This document shows, one piece after another, positions 34,456 through 45,639 of a stretch of DNA of 64,000 nt (positions within the stretch are counted from its first letter, which is position 1; every line of letters begins with the position of its first letter). The stretch spans positions 1 to 64,000 of the forward strand of contig QANZ01055268.1 of NCBI GenBank assembly GCA_003254925.1, in the 5' to 3' direction. Source of the stretch: Chamaecrista fasciculata (Eukaryota > Streptophyta > Magnoliopsida > Fabales > Fabaceae). The translations under genes were made by a program, and so were the position numbers. The notes under the pieces are model-generated. The model had not been told where the DNA came from. It did not search any database and worked only from the letters and a program-made list of their open reading frames with translations.

Positions 34456-35106
34456 TTGGGTTGGGAGGAATTGTGGTGTGGTTTGATAAGTAATATGCAA
34501 AAAGCACCATGGCTGCTGACATATATAGCCTACAGGTTTGGTAGGTAATGACAAAATGGATTCGTCTGCGTCCCCTATTATGTAATCTCTATTGTTCAAT
34601 GCCATAATGTATCCTAGCTAAGCTACTTAGAGATTGCAAAGCTACAAAGTTCACACTACCTATGACAAGTTTTTGTTTTAGGAAATAAGTTCAGTTACAG
34701 ATATTTTTTTTTGGTTATAATATTTTTTAATTACAACATGAGGATTTTTTGTCCCCACTCAACACATCATTTGGTCTTTTTAAAAATATGTCCTATATGC
34801 TATGGTTCTATTGGAAATTTTGATGGTAAAGATATGGCAACTTGAACACTCCAGGTTTTCGGCATTTATTTTTTCAATTTTCATCGTCTGAGTAATTTAA
34901 ATTATCTATTTACACCAGTTTCCTTATATAACTGCACAATGCAGGTTCATGATGAAGTCATATTGGAAGGGCCAACAGAGTCAGCTGAAGTTGCAAAGGC
35001 TATAGTTGTTGATTGCATGTCCAAACCCTTCAATGGCAAGAATTTTCTTCAGGTTGACCTCTCCGTCGATGCCAAGTGTGCTCAGAATTGGTACTCTGCA
35101 AAATAG
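26165..35106 (+). CDS. POLIA: Organellar DNA polymerase I, chloroplast/mitochondrial
   Basis: Twelve exons: 26165-26313, 26852-27911, 28173-28364, 29274-29965, 30880-31318, 31588-31683, 32526-32618, 32703-32897, 33313-33405, 33477-33689, 34213-34302, 34945-35106; all introns GT-AG, together 1157 aa. It copies and repairs organelle genomes. Residues 1-50 are Ser/Pro/Arg-rich, a dual-targeting transit peptide by family. The 3'-5' exonuclease has its three motifs: Exo I CDTE (Asp401, Glu403), Exo II NYSFD (Asp475), Exo III YSALD (Asp581). The polymerase has motif A VADYGQLELR (Asp904), motif B RRKAKMLNFSIAYG (Tyr991) and motif C VHDE (Asp1107), so all catalytic residues are present. Arabidopsis homologues are about 1030-1050 aa; part of the excess comes from a 78-residue tandem duplication in exon 2. 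Paralogue choice (A not B) rests on nearby LTD. Confidence 0.93.
27207..27674 (+). repeat. 234 bp in-frame tandem duplication in POLIA exon 2
   Basis: Copy 1 is 27207-27440 and copy 2 is 27441-27674; each encodes 78 residues beginning LTE(T/N)KKGSKF and ending SSLSIEAP. They differ at six positions, five of which change the residue (Thr/Asn, Glu/Val, Gly/Asp, Glu/Lys, Ala/Pro). A shorter third echo (LTETKKEIKFV, from 27165) precedes them. The region is the poorly conserved linker between the transit peptide and the exonuclease. Confidence 0.95.
28748..29167. mobile_element. MITE in POLIA intron 3
   Basis: Ends GGGAAATTTGATCATTTAGT and the complementary stretch ending CCAAATGATTAGTTTTCCC, with inverted repeats of about 100 bp of 'aatttagtcc' type. 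It occupies nearly half of the 0.9 kb intron and leaves its splice sites untouched. Confidence 0.7.
34407..34455. repeat. ATT microsatellite in POLIA intron 11
   Basis: About sixteen ATT units without interruption, within an intron; probably polymorphic between accessions. Confidence 0.95.
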
Positions 35107-36086
35107 ATACTTGGTTAGCTCACATTGTGTGGCGTGAAGAACCCAAATTGGTCTAGAAGTGGGTTTTTTGTATGCAACCATTGTTTCATGATGCGACCAC
35201 CATGACATGGATTTAGGAGATGCTTTCACTCATTTCAGATGGCAATGGCTATGTGCTTTGGCTGGTGATTGTGATTTCAGATGCTTCTGCTTTGGTGTAT
35301 CTCTTTGTCGTGGCAAAACTTCAGTAGTATATATTTGCTTCATGCGGACCAAGAGGTTTTGGCCCCTCCTGGGGACTAGTTCCAATTTTGTGACTTGGTT
35401 GATATAATTGAAGCAAAGCGTGAACCTCCAAAAGCAAATATAGCCAAAATCAGTTGGTGTCTCTACATTTGACTACTCTCTATTATGGTTTCATGTACAC
35501 ATAGATCTCTTACTTTGCTTCATGTACGAACCAGTATGACTGACCTGATTCAAAATGTACCTTTATGTATATAAATGAAATTTGATGATTCTCTCATTCT
35601 AAATTGCATATATGGGAGTGTGTTGCATGCAAAGAAGCAATTTTTATTTTCTACCAACAGAAGCAATTTTTTTTTTGTTCTGGAAGTTTTATTTTCTAAT
35701 TTCGGTGTAATTTAAAATCTGTGAAGTTAAAAGTTCTTTTTTAATCTCAAATTAGTCTCAAATATTTGAATCGTATTCTGAATTGGTCTTCCTGTCAACG
35801 GCTATCTGTTTTTGTTGTTAATTATGACATGAAAGTTTGATATGTCTATTTTTCCACTCTTAGATATAATACTTGTTATATATATTTTGTTATTCAACAT
35901 CATATGATCACTTCTAGGCAAGATGATAATTATCATTTTAAAAAATTTCATTAAAATTAATCAAACGAGAAGCCACATTACAGCCAGCCAGCCAGCCAGC
36001 AGAAATTTTGAAATTGAAATTGATTTCCATTACTAGAATGGCTCAGAAAGGCTTCATTAATTAGCAACCAGCACATCATTCAATAT
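35107..36086. other. POLIA 3' region and spacer to the PBL gene
   Basis: The two genes converge here. The first 450 bases are probably POLIA 3' untranslated sequence. A (CCAG)n-like run (CAGCCAGCCAGCCAGCC, near 35980-36000) lies just before the kinase gene. No further gene. Confidence 0.5.
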
Positions 36087-38890
36087 TTACTCTTGCTTTT
36101 TATGATCGCCGACTACATAAGATTCATAGCTTCTATTTCCAGAGTCTCTATGCTTCTCAGAACAGCTCTTAATAAGACTTTTTTCATTTTCTTGCTCTTC
36201 TTCATCTTCATCTTCTTCATCTTCTTCTTCTTCTTCTTCTTCTTCTTCTTCTTCATCATCTTCTTCTTCTTCTTGAACTTCCACATCCTTCTCAGCCAAA
36301 AACTCAAGAGCTGTGACTACATCACTGATCAAAGGACGAGTAGCAGCTTCCTCTTGAAGACACATTGCTGCAACTGCTAGAGCTTGATATAGACCCTTTG
36401 TTGGGTAACGATCTTCTAGTAATGGATCAGCCATTGCTGTGAATTTTCCTCTGTCTTTCAATAGTGGTTGTGCCTGGAAAACCAATAATCATTTTATCAA
36501 ACTCAATCCCTCATTAATCTTTGTTTTACTATATATGTTATGTAGAGTTAGAGTTCTTTTCAATTTTATTATACAAAAGATATTCTTGAAATAACTAACA
36601 AAAGATTTATATTTATATAAAAGAGATTTTCATCAAAAAAATATTAAATTTGATTATAGATTTTTTTATGAGAAACATACAAATAGCACCCTTCAATCAT
36701 GACTAAAAATTATAGTCGAAGTGAGCTATTTGCATTTTTCTCACTTTTTTATTTACTGAATTTATAACTAAAGTATTGTTGCATTTAATAATAGATAAAC
36801 AACTAAAAAAAAGAAACTAGTAAAATTTTCAATCAATATAGCCGAGGGATATAAAAAAAGTTTGATGACATACCCAAAGAACTAAGTTTTGTTCTTCGGT
36901 TGGTCTTGAATGATCAATCACTCTTCTTCCTGAGATCATCTCCAAGAAGACGACTCCAAAACTGTACACATCTGATTTCTTACTCAACTGCCCTGTGAGT
37001 GCATACTCAGGAGCACAATAGCCATAAGTTCCCATCACTCTAGTGGACACATGGGATTGTTCCCCAATAGGACCAAGCTTTGCAAGTCCAAAATCAGATA
37101 GCTTGGGATTGAAGTTTTCATCCAATAGTATGTTTGATGCCTTGAAATCCCTATATATCACTGGTGGGTTTGCTTCTTCATGTAAGTACTCAAGTCCTCT
37201 TGCTGCACCCTCAGCAATTTTCATTCTGGTACTCCAGTCCAAAGGTTTTCTCTCTGGACCGATATCTGATAAATGTTTTTTCTTTTGTGGGTTAGTCAAA
37301 TCATGCTAAGAGATACATATGATGACTGAGATAATGTTGAGATTGGAGATTATAGAAAGGAAAAGGAAAGAGAAGATGATTACCATATCTTCCCTTTGTT
37401 TTTTTTTGGGATGTTAAATGTTGAAGGAAAAATGACAATGGACTAATCATTATTGTTCATCTATTATCCTTATTTTTTTTTATAAATTTTTAAATAGTCC
37501 AACTACAATATTTTAGAAGAGAAATTGACATCCAAACAATACAAGGAGATATGAAAATTAAAGTTGATGTATTTGGTTTCTCAATTTCCTGTTTTCATTT
37601 TTACTTAAAATATGACTGAAAATGTGTTTTGATACAAATTTTTTGAAAATCTTTCTTTAAAAATATTTTTTGAAACTGACAAAAAACAGAAAGCCTCAAA
37701 TTAGGAAGCAGAGATTGGAAAAGATATATGTCCAAAGGTGTTTTGTAGGTACATTGGGTCCATTTGATTCAGTTGAATCTTTTAATATATATATGATGCC
37801 ATGAAAATGAGTACTGCAAAGTTCAAGTTGATATGGCTTACCAAGAAGGTGATCTTCCAAAGAACCATTGGCCATGTATTCATACACCAGAATCCTCTGG
37901 TCACCATCTGCACAATACCCTACCAAATTCACAAGGTTAGGGTGATGCAACAGACTTAATAGCAAAACCTCTACTAGAAATTCTCTGTTTCCTTGAAATC
38001 CATTCCTGTCAAGTTGCTTCACTGCAACAACCTACAAAAAACATAGAAAATTTTACAACTTGAAAAAATACACTTGTAATGTTCCTTAATATGATAAGTG
38101 AGAGAGTGTTGAACATGAAACAATTAATGTAGATTCATTTACTTGATTAGAACTTTCAAGGTATCCTTGGTATACTCTGCCAAAGCCTCCTTCACCTATG
38201 AGTTTGTCTGGATGAAAATTGTTAGTGGCAACACAAAGCTCTTTATAGCTAAACACCTTAGCAGTAATTTGTCCTTTTCCAATCTTGTTTATTTCTTCTG
38301 TTATGTATTTTCGCTTACTGGCATCTGCACAAAACAATAGAGCTTAGTGTCTCACAAAAATTGACAATTCTCATTCTCCACAAATTTTTCTTCCAAATCT
38401 TCAATCTTAATTATCATTAAGCTCAAATTGTTAATTATTGATTTAATTTGGTTAAAAAAAATATTTTTAACAACTCAATTTAAAATTATTTCAAACTAAT
38501 GTCTTAAATTGACATGAACAATTCGGTTAAAAACATTATTTAAAATTACCCAACAAACACCCTGCCAAATTTATGGAGAGGTGGATAAAGTGCATACTTG
38601 ATACTACATAATAATAAGTGCGAATTCTCCAAAACAACATTTAATCAGACAATTATCCTCAGGATTAAGTTTCATTGACCAAAAATTTTCTCATTGATTT
38701 GAAATGTGGCATTATTTGATCAAAAGAAAAAGAAGAAGAAGAAGAAGAAGAAGGAATTGTACTGACCAGATTTGAAAGAAATGTTGGCAAAAGTGGCAAG
38801 AGTTTTGGTATCATGGTACTCCTTAATGCTCTTCTGCAACGCTTTCCGATTGTACCTCGCTTTCGACGTACAACATGGAAAGCAGCTCAT
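36087..38890 (-). CDS. PBL-type receptor-like cytoplasmic kinase with acidic tail
   Basis: Five exons on the minus strand: 38767-38890, 38143-38324, 37842-38031, 36874-37265, 36087-36473; 424 aa. The start MSCFPCC gives a palmitoylation site for membrane anchoring. Kinase motifs are complete: GEGGFG (85-90), VAVK (Lys107), YRDFKASN (Asp205), SDFGLAK (Asp223), activation loop [16 protein letters not shown] and [13 protein letters not shown]. It belongs to subfamily VII (AVRPPHB SUSCEPTIBLE1-like, nearest to PBL25/26 by pattern), kinases that relay signals from surface immune and growth receptors; the exact role is unknown. Odd feature: after the kinase (about residue 363) comes a run of nearly 30 Glu/Asp residues, then a basic/Ser-rich end. 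The 18-base upstream extension starts with GTG, not ATG, so Met at 38890 is chosen. Confidence 0.9.
36200..36275. repeat. TTC/ATC trinucleotide repeat in PBL coding sequence
   Basis: A run of TTC with TCA/ATC variants on the plus strand, encoding the poly-Glu/Asp tail on the minus strand. All units are triplets, so length changes keep the frame. Confidence 0.9.
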
Positions 38891-38949
38891 TTTACAAACC
38901 CACCCCACCCTTAATTCTTTCTTTTTTCACAATATAATTAATTTCGATT

Positions 38950-38966
38950 AATTATATATATTCCAC
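38950..38966 (-). promoter_or_regulatory. Possible TATA box of the PBL gene
   Basis: GAATATATATAAT on the minus strand, about 65 bases upstream of the ATG at 38890, with an ATTGG (CCAAT box) immediately before it. Confidence 0.35.
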
Positions 38967-39470
38967 CAATTTCAATAATCTCTGCATACATCAACTAATT
39001 CATCATATATCTATCTATCAACAACCATCATTCACCATTCCAGAATACAATTGTCATCATCATGATCATATCATATCATTTTCCAACAATCCTTCTTCTG
39101 CTTTCAGAATTAAGAGTCTTTCCAAGCCAAAATGCCTTCCTTCCCTCCATTTTTTTTTTTGTCTTCAAGGCCTTTCATGACTCTGCCAACAAAACCAAGA
39201 CTTGGTCAATTTTGCTAAATTTGGCACTTTACTTTAATTGATTGGGAGTCATCATATCAATTCAATACACACACAGCTAAGCTTCTCGAAATTTTTTGCA
39301 TTTTGTAACAAAATAAAACCAACATATACATAGAAGACACGACAGAACTCTAAATTATTTTTTTTAAAAAAAAAACACGTTTTTATAAATATTTGAAAGG
39401 CCAAAATGCACTTTTGGTCCCTCATATTTAGAGTAGATTGCAACAACACTTTATTTTGTATAATAGAGTA
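38967..39470. other. PBL upstream region
   Basis: AT-rich promoter sequence. No other gene or repeat recognised. Confidence 0.4.
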
Positions 39471-40164
39471 ACCCTACTTATATACATTTTGATTAATTTC
39501 TCTATGGAGAAAGTTGGTTTGTGGCTTTTTTCATGACACTTTTTTTTTTTATAAAAATTCTGATAGAATGTTTTTTATTTCATTTACATTTACAGACACA
39601 ACCTATTTTATTGTTGTGAAGTGTAAATTTTTTACATAATCCTAATCCATACCTTTATGTAGCCTATGAAGCATGGACACTAACACGGACACGAGACACA
39701 ACACAGACATGAGCACACTGACACGTCAAATTCTTAAGATTACATGACACGACACGGCATATATTTATATTTATAAATAATTAAAAATCCATAAATTTTG
39801 ATGAAAACTTTAAAAATTAGAATATCTATACATAATATATGTTATATGTGTCATTATTTTCTATTGTTTGTCATATTAAAGTCATAAAAATTGATTTTAT
39901 ATTTTGAAACTTATGAATATGTGGCGTGTGGGTGTGGTACGGGTGTCGTACACGGACATGTGTCTGACACGATGACACGACTTTGGAATGAAGTGTTCAT
40001 GCTTGATAGGTGTAGGTGTTCTGAATTTTATAATAAACCTCAAAAAGACTATTTGCTTTTATTATTGCTTTACTGTAATTGGATGTGCTGTGTACAAGGG
40101 AAACCCTCACCTTTCTCTTAGCTTTGTCAAATTTTGGTAATGCTTTTGAATTTTTAATTAGTTT
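39471..40164. repeat. Segment duplicated at 42278-42667 (copy 1)
   Basis: Matches 42278-42667 in order (GAGAAAGTTGGTTTGTGGCTT, split by me only to quote: AAAGTTGGTTTGTGGC, AAGTGTAAATTTTTTACA, ATAATAAACCT, TAATTGGATGTGCTG). It is interrupted by a MITE at 39663-40010 that copy 2 lacks. Confidence 0.8.
39663..40010. mobile_element. MITE with CCTATGAAGC ends
   Basis: Terminal inverted repeats CCTATGAAGC and GCTTGATAGG, rich in GACAC/GTGTC motifs, directly flanked by TGTAG on both sides (39658-39662 and 40011-40015). The paralogous segment at 42.3-42.7 kb lacks it, which supports the borders. Related copies: 40163-40300 (half) and 53423-53764. Confidence 0.75.
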
Positions 40165-40300
40165 GACCCTATGAAGCATGAACACTGACACAGACACGAG
40201 ACACGACATGAATACAAACACACCGACATGTCAAATTCTTAAGATTACACGACACAACATGATACGACATATATTTATATTTATAAATAATTAAAAATCA
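40163..40300. mobile_element. Half of a CCTATGAAGC MITE
   Basis: Begins CCTATGAAGCATGAACAC and matches the first 130 bases of the element at 39663, then stops. Confidence 0.65.
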
Positions 40301-41500
40301 TTACTTTATCACCTTAAATCTTCTCAACAACATCCAATTAAAATAAACAATATATAACAAACTCAATGCCATAATTTTTTTCACCATCCACCAATTTATA
40401 TTCAAATGAACAAAGAAGCTAAACTCATTGTAAAATATCATTTCAACAACCACATTCATTACATTCATTACAATCCCAACAACATGGTAGCCCCTCAAAT
40501 GTGGACCCTCATATTAATTTAATACAATAGATTGTTAAATCGGTCCCTCATATCCTTCAACATTCTCAAATTTGTCCCTCACATCCTTCAAGATTCTCAA
40601 ATCAGTCCCTCACACATTATACAATTACAATGGTTGTGGTCCCCCTCAAATTCGTCCATACCCAACTATACATACACAACCATAGATATACAAAAATGGT
40701 CCCCTTCAAATTCCTCCACCTATATACACAAGAATCTTGCTCAATCCAACAACAATTACATTCCAAAAGTTTCACAGCAAACACAAGAAAAATTAGGGCT
40801 TCCATGGACCAAAAATTTGAAATTTCCATTACCCTTCGAGCAATGGAAGATGAAGATGAAGATGATGATGATGCTTTGAACTTCGAACACAAAAAACGAA
40901 CAACTTTCTCCGGTTCGATGGGTTAGGTTTCGATGTGTTTGGGTTCGTTGGGTTTGGGTTCGATGGGTTAGGGTTGGATGGATTATGGTTCGAGCGGTTA
41001 GGGTTCAATGGGTTAAGATTCGACAAGTTGGGTTCGAACGGTTGGGTGTGTGTGATTGGTGGTTTGTGGCTAGGGTTTGGGGGGTGTGTGAGTGATTTGT
41101 GAGGCGTGTGGGTTTAGTTATGAGTGATTTGTGGGTGAGGGACCAAAAGGCCCTAGTGCCAAAACGTGCGTTTTGGCATATTGGCTATTTTTTTATTTTT
41201 GGTTATTAATTTGATATGGCGAAAATTACACAGTAGACATGCTTTTTTTTTTTAGTTTACCCCTTGCTGACGTGGCAGTTAACGTGTCACGTCAGCACTT
41301 AACGTTACATGTCGGTGCACTAACGGTCACATCAGGCTTTTTTGGAACGTCTACTTGACGGAGGGACTAACTTGCCCAACGATCGACAAATTTGAGGGCC
41401 TATTTGTCTATTTCATAAATCCAGTGACCAAATACAAAACGCCTCATAAATCTAAAGACCGGAATGGTAGTTTACTCATATAAACTGATAGTTTAGCTAT
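40301..41500. repeat. Transposon-derived stretch with G/T minisatellite
   Basis: Repeated GGTCCCTCA-type motifs at 40500-40615; a degenerate minisatellite of GGGTTCGATGGGTTAGGG-like units at 40917-41060; then GCTGACGTGGCAGTTAACGT and GTCCACTTGACGG-type sequence ending GGTAGTTTACTC at 41475, the end signature of the GAGTAAAC family. The left end is not found. Overlapping short ORFs here show no protein motif. Confidence 0.5.
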
Positions 41501-42277
41501 CTATATAACACAAGACTTTTTTACTTGTGGCTATCTGTTCTAATGAGACGTACGATTCTATCAGTATTATGATGAATTATAATTATAATTAATTTAATAT
41601 TTCTGTTTAAAATATTAATGATGAATTTGAAGCAGCTCTAAATTTTATTTGTAATACCCTTTAAAATTATACCTTAATAAAAGAAATAAATTGAAAAAAG
41701 TAAGATTTAATCTTTTAATAATGAATTAAATTAAAAGATGAAAATCATTTTTACGAAAATATGAGAAGGGTAGCTAATTAAGTAGGGTCCCTTATCTATA
41801 TAACAAAACAACATGCAGTACAACACAAAGAGTAAGGCAATAATAAAAGCAAATCACCTTTTTGATGTTTATACTGAAACATACAGTGAAACTCAAAACT
41901 ATAGCTGCAAGGCTCAAACTTGTCGACCAAGAAACTATCCAAAAAGCTGTTTAAAAGTTTTTCTAAAAAAATAAATTTAAAAGCATATATTTTATCCTAA
42001 AACAAATAGCAGAACAACGCAAAACGAAGTCAAAGAGTAAGAAGCATTATGATATTTGGACTTTGTTGCGTCCGTCAAAAGAAAGTCGGTGAGAGTGAAG
42101 TTGTTTTTTTAAATGTCAAAACTATTTTTTTTTAGTAAGGGTAAATTTATTCATTTAATACTCGAGCAAAAAAAAAAACAACAACAATTGTGACATATAT
42201 TANAAAAAAAAAAAAAAAAACAACAACAATTGTGACATATATTATAACTTATTACATGCATGTAACATATTAGCTAG
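41501..42277. other. AT-rich intergenic with an N
   Basis: No gene. At 42167-42245 a poly-A/CAACAACAATTGTGACATAT block is present twice on either side of the N at 42203, again like an unmerged assembly overlap. Confidence 0.45.
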
Positions 42278-42667
42278 AATAGCCCTATTTATACACACAC
42301 TTATTTTGGTTAATTTCTCTGTCGTGAAAGTTGGTTTGTGGCTTTTTTTCATGTGCACTCTGCTTTATATATATATAAATTTTGATAGAATCTTTTTTAT
42401 TTTATATTTACATTTATAGACATATAGCCTATTTTATTGTTATAAAGTGTAAATTTTTTACAAAATCCTTATCCATACCTTTATTGTAGCATAGTCTGGT
42501 CATGTAAGTGTTCAGAATTTTATAATAAACCTAAAAAAAGTTATTTGCGTTTATTATTTCTTTAGTGTAATTGGATGTGCTGTTACAAATAAAACAATAA
42601 AAGAGAAACCCTCTCCTTTCTCATTAGCTTTGTCAATTTTGGTAATGCTTTTGAATTTTTATTTAGT
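42278..42667. repeat. Segment duplicated at 39471-40164 (copy 2)
   Basis: The same sequence as copy 1 without the MITE; near the insertion site it reads TGTAGCATAGTCTGGTCATG. Confidence 0.8.
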
Positions 42668-42863
42668 TTGACCAATCTGATTTTTAAAGTGTGGATTGTG
42701 GAATGACAAATTGTCAAATTTTAATAAATAAAATGGTTGTGCTGCATAAAAAGCAACTAGCAAGTGAAATATGAAATGTATTACATTACATCAAGATTTG
42801 AATGATATTATCTTTTAATTAAATATTCTCTAACTAATTGTGATAGTTTTAAATAAAATAAAG

Positions 42864-43185
42864 GTTAAAACCTTGTTTTGGTCTTCAAATTATAGGATAA
42901 GTTCTATTTTAGTTCTGAAATTATTTTATATTCTGTTTTAATCCTCAAATTGTCACATTTGTTTTATTTTGCTCTCCAAAATGTGATTTCTCTAGGCACA
43001 TATAAGAGAGAAATAGTTGATATCAACTATACGGGTTAGAAATAACATCATAAACTAGGCGAAATCACATTTTGGGGACCAAAACGAAACAAATGTGAAA
43101 GTTTGAAGATCAAAATGGAACAAAAATAGTTTTAGGACTAAAATAAAATTTAACCCATAGTTTGAGGACCAAAATAACTATTTGA
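42864..43185. mobile_element. Inverted-repeat MITE
   Basis: The left half (GGTTAAAACCTTGTTTTGGT, ATGTGATTTC) and the right half (GAAATCACATTTTGGGGACC, AAAATTTAACC) are complementary over about 130 bp. No ORF. Confidence 0.65.
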
Positions 43186-43665
43186 ACTAAAATAAAATAA
43201 ATGGTATAAGGGAACAAATAGTGCAAGAAGTCAACTTTTTTTAGCCATACTACGTGGAATCAATTCAACTGACACTCTTTTAAGTTTTAATAACAAAAGG
43301 CAAACCAAGTTTTAGCTAAACTTCACATAATAAGTTGTAGTTTACCCAAATATTGTATCATCAATTTATTATTAGTAATTCATTATTTTCTATCCTCTCG
43401 ATTATACCAGCTATTATATCCCATTTAGTTTCTTTTTCTGTTGTTGAGTCGTCTCTGCATTTGTGATCTGAGTGATCCACATAGCTAATACCATTATACC
43501 AATAGTAACTTAAAATTTAGCTGAAAAAGCACACTGAATCATAAACAAAAGAAAGCAGCTAAAATAGTATGTTTACAGCAAGACTAATTATATATAGCTG
43601 ATGTCCTCTGTTACATATAACTAAAATCCTATTTGGCATATATTAGTGAAATCCTAATGGATTGA
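43186..43665. other. 3' region of the first PMD gene
   Basis: AT-rich, no gene or clear repeat; presumably includes the 3' untranslated region of the gene on the minus strand. Confidence 0.4.
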
Positions 43666-45639
43666 TTATGTTTCATACCTTGTATCTCCTCCATTTTGGA
43701 TTGGATGAGAATCCATGCCATATATATAGCTAAACCTTTGTGTCTTTTCTTCATTGGATTTTTTCTCAAGCCCGCTGATTCTATTTTCAAGATCCATTAT
43801 AAATGTGTTTAATGAGTAGTTACTTCTTTTTCCTTCCGCCGGAGATTGATTGACCCTGTCATTGGCAACACTTGATTGATTCCTCTCACAAGCATCTTCC
43901 ATGGATTCCTCCAAACTTCCCATTGAAGCTTCACTTTCAACAGTTACACAATCTGCAGTGAAAGCAAAAGAATTATGACATTGGTTGGATAGCAAAGTTG
44001 GCTTACATTCCTTCGCATCAAAACCAGGTGGAACATCAGCATTATTATCCCTCCTAAGTTTCTCCAGAAAATCCTCAGAGACAACAGTTTCCAAATGTTT
44101 AGGAAGAAAACCACAAGATTTTCCATGATTACTACTACATTTGGGAGCAAAACCGATAGAATAATCAGCTTCATGATAACTCCTCTTCTTTGAACATCTT
44201 GGACTTCTCTTTTTTTGCACAATATTCTTCACAGGGTCTTGATGACCCAATGCAGAATGTTTCCACCACTCTGCATAACGAGTGGTAACATCTGCCTCAA
44301 AAAACCTTGAAGGAATGTACACTTCTGTATCCATGATAGGCCTACAATAATTGGCCCAAGCAATTTCAGGAGACTCATTGAATCGATTCACACTTCCAGG
44401 GAGGTCTTGATCCATCCCAAATTGCATGGAAACTCTATGTGGCAGGTACTTTTCTATGCAGGCAAGTCCAACAAGCTCACAAACCCTCAAACATATAACA
44501 AACGAAGTTAATTCTTCATCCAAATTGTCATCATTTGGTACACACATTGATTTCTCAGCATAGAATTTCTTACTCTTACATGCTAATAATCTAGTGTAAG
44601 GACGCCATATAAAGTCTTCCATAACTGTGTCTAGAACTAACCTCACGTTGTCAATTTCCAAAGCCATGACATTGTGCCACCTTGCCAGAAATGGGTCGCC
44701 ATTGTTGATCAACACAGGCTTTGGTTGCAGAGCTTCAATTCTCTCCCACACCCAAATTTGAACCAAGTAAAATGGTGACCGAAGAATAAGTTCTAAGCAC
44801 TCTTTATCACCATCCACAGGACTTCGGGTCAAATCAACAATGGTTCTTTTCAAGAGAGTCAAATCTTTGTATATGGCTGCTAAGACTGAAGTTGCTAAAG
44901 CTATAGGATTCCCTCTTGTTAGATGAATGGCAACTGGGAAGACAGACTCATTTATTAACAATGTTTTGGAGTTACCAGGAAGCACAAAAAAGGAAAGCCA
45001 AGCTGATAGAAATGCCTCGTGCTCAATCTCCCTCCCACTGTTCATAAAAATACTTATCCATGATGACAATCTAGCATTAGAACGCTTGGTACTCCAAGTC
45101 TCCTTCCTACCTAGAATCAATTTCTGTTCTATCTCTTTCAGTTCTTGGGTACGAAGAGGGCATAAAACAGAAGCACCCAAAACAGGATAGCCTCCCAAAA
45201 TCATAATATCCTCCAATGTGATTGTTGCTTCAGCCCAAGGAAACACAAATGTGTTTGTCTTAGAACACCACCTCTCTGCTATCCCAAACAGCAAATCTTC
45301 ATCTCTCAACAGCTTATACTTGGTGCTCATAATTGCTTCATAGATACCCACATTTCTCCACACTGATCCGTAGGTAGGTTCCAATGAATCAACCCATTCA
45401 ACCCATTTCCTAGGTGGGTTTTGCCACCCATTGAACTTGACAGTGAGAGGCGACCTCTTGGGTTCGAAGGAAGGAGAAGAAGAGAAAAAAGACGAAGGAA
45501 TCTCACAAACGGGTCCATCAATGGAAGTTACAGAGGGTTTAATGAAGTGGGCAATTCTTAGAGTTGGCTTGCTATCTCCAACAGGGGAGACCATGAAATC
45601 CTCCCTCGATTCAATAGTGGTTTCTGGCGATTCTGACAT
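43666..45639 (-). CDS. Plant-mobile-domain protein 1, 657 aa
   Basis: Single-exon minus-strand frame; it is open up to 45978, but the Met at 45639 (MSESPETTIESREDFMVSPV) aligns with the starts of its two relatives in this window, so I use it. Residues about 60-480 form the plant mobile domain (aminotransferase-like, PMD): WRNVGIYEAIMSTKYKL, TNTFVFPWAEATITLEDIM, LGGYPVLGASV, FWRPYTRLL-type and LPHRVSMQFGMDQDLPG blocks. The C-terminal third is hydrophilic with a basic patch (KKRSPRCSKKRSYH) and a short coiled coil (LENRISGLEKKSNEEK). PMD proteins are related to domains carried by plant transposons; Arabidopsis MAIN and MAIL1 keep transposons silent and protect meristems. The role of this copy is unknown. 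Clearly diverged from the pair at 54.6 and 62.3 kb. Confidence 0.85.
   Translation of the reverse strand: MSESPETTIESREDFMVSPVGDSKPTLRIAHFIKPSVTSIDGPVCEIPSSFFSSSPSFEPKRSPLTVKFNGWQNPPRKWVEWVDSLEPTYGSVWRNVGIYEAIMSTKYKLLRDEDLLFGIAERWCSKTNTFVFPWAEATITLEDIMILGGYPVLGASVLCPLRTQELKEIEQKLILGRKETWSTKRSNARLSSWISIFMNSGREIEHEAFLSAWLSFFVLPGNSKTLLINESVFPVAIHLTRGNPIALATSVLAAIYKDLTLLKRTIVDLTRSPVDGDKECLELILRSPFYLVQIWVWERIEALQPKPVLINNGDPFLARWHNVMALEIDNVRLVLDTVMEDFIWRPYTRLLACKSKKFYAEKSMCVPNDDNLDEELTSFVICLRVCELVGLACIEKYLPHRVSMQFGMDQDLPGSVNRFNESPEIAWANYCRPIMDTEVYIPSRFFEADVTTRYAEWWKHSALGHQDPVKNIVQKKRSPRCSKKRSYHEADYSIGFAPKCSSNHGKSCGFLPKHLETVVSEDFLEKLRRDNNADVPPGFDAKECKPTLLSNQCHNSFAFTADCVTVESEASMGSLEESMEDACERNQSSVANDRVNQSPAEGKRSNYSLNTFIMDLENRISGLEKKSNEEKTQRFSYIYGMDSHPIQNGGDTRYET

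Noticed and set aside
36093-36380. Plus-strand ORF rich in Phe/Ile
   Set aside because: Shadow of the acidic triplet repeat in the PBL exon on the other strand.
40532-41026. Overlapping ORFs near the minisatellite
   Set aside because: Generated by repeated GGGTTCGATGGG and GATGAT units; no protein motif and no splice support.
43944-44222. Minus-strand 92-codon ORF within PMD gene 1
   Set aside because: Alternative frame inside a long, family-matching coding region.
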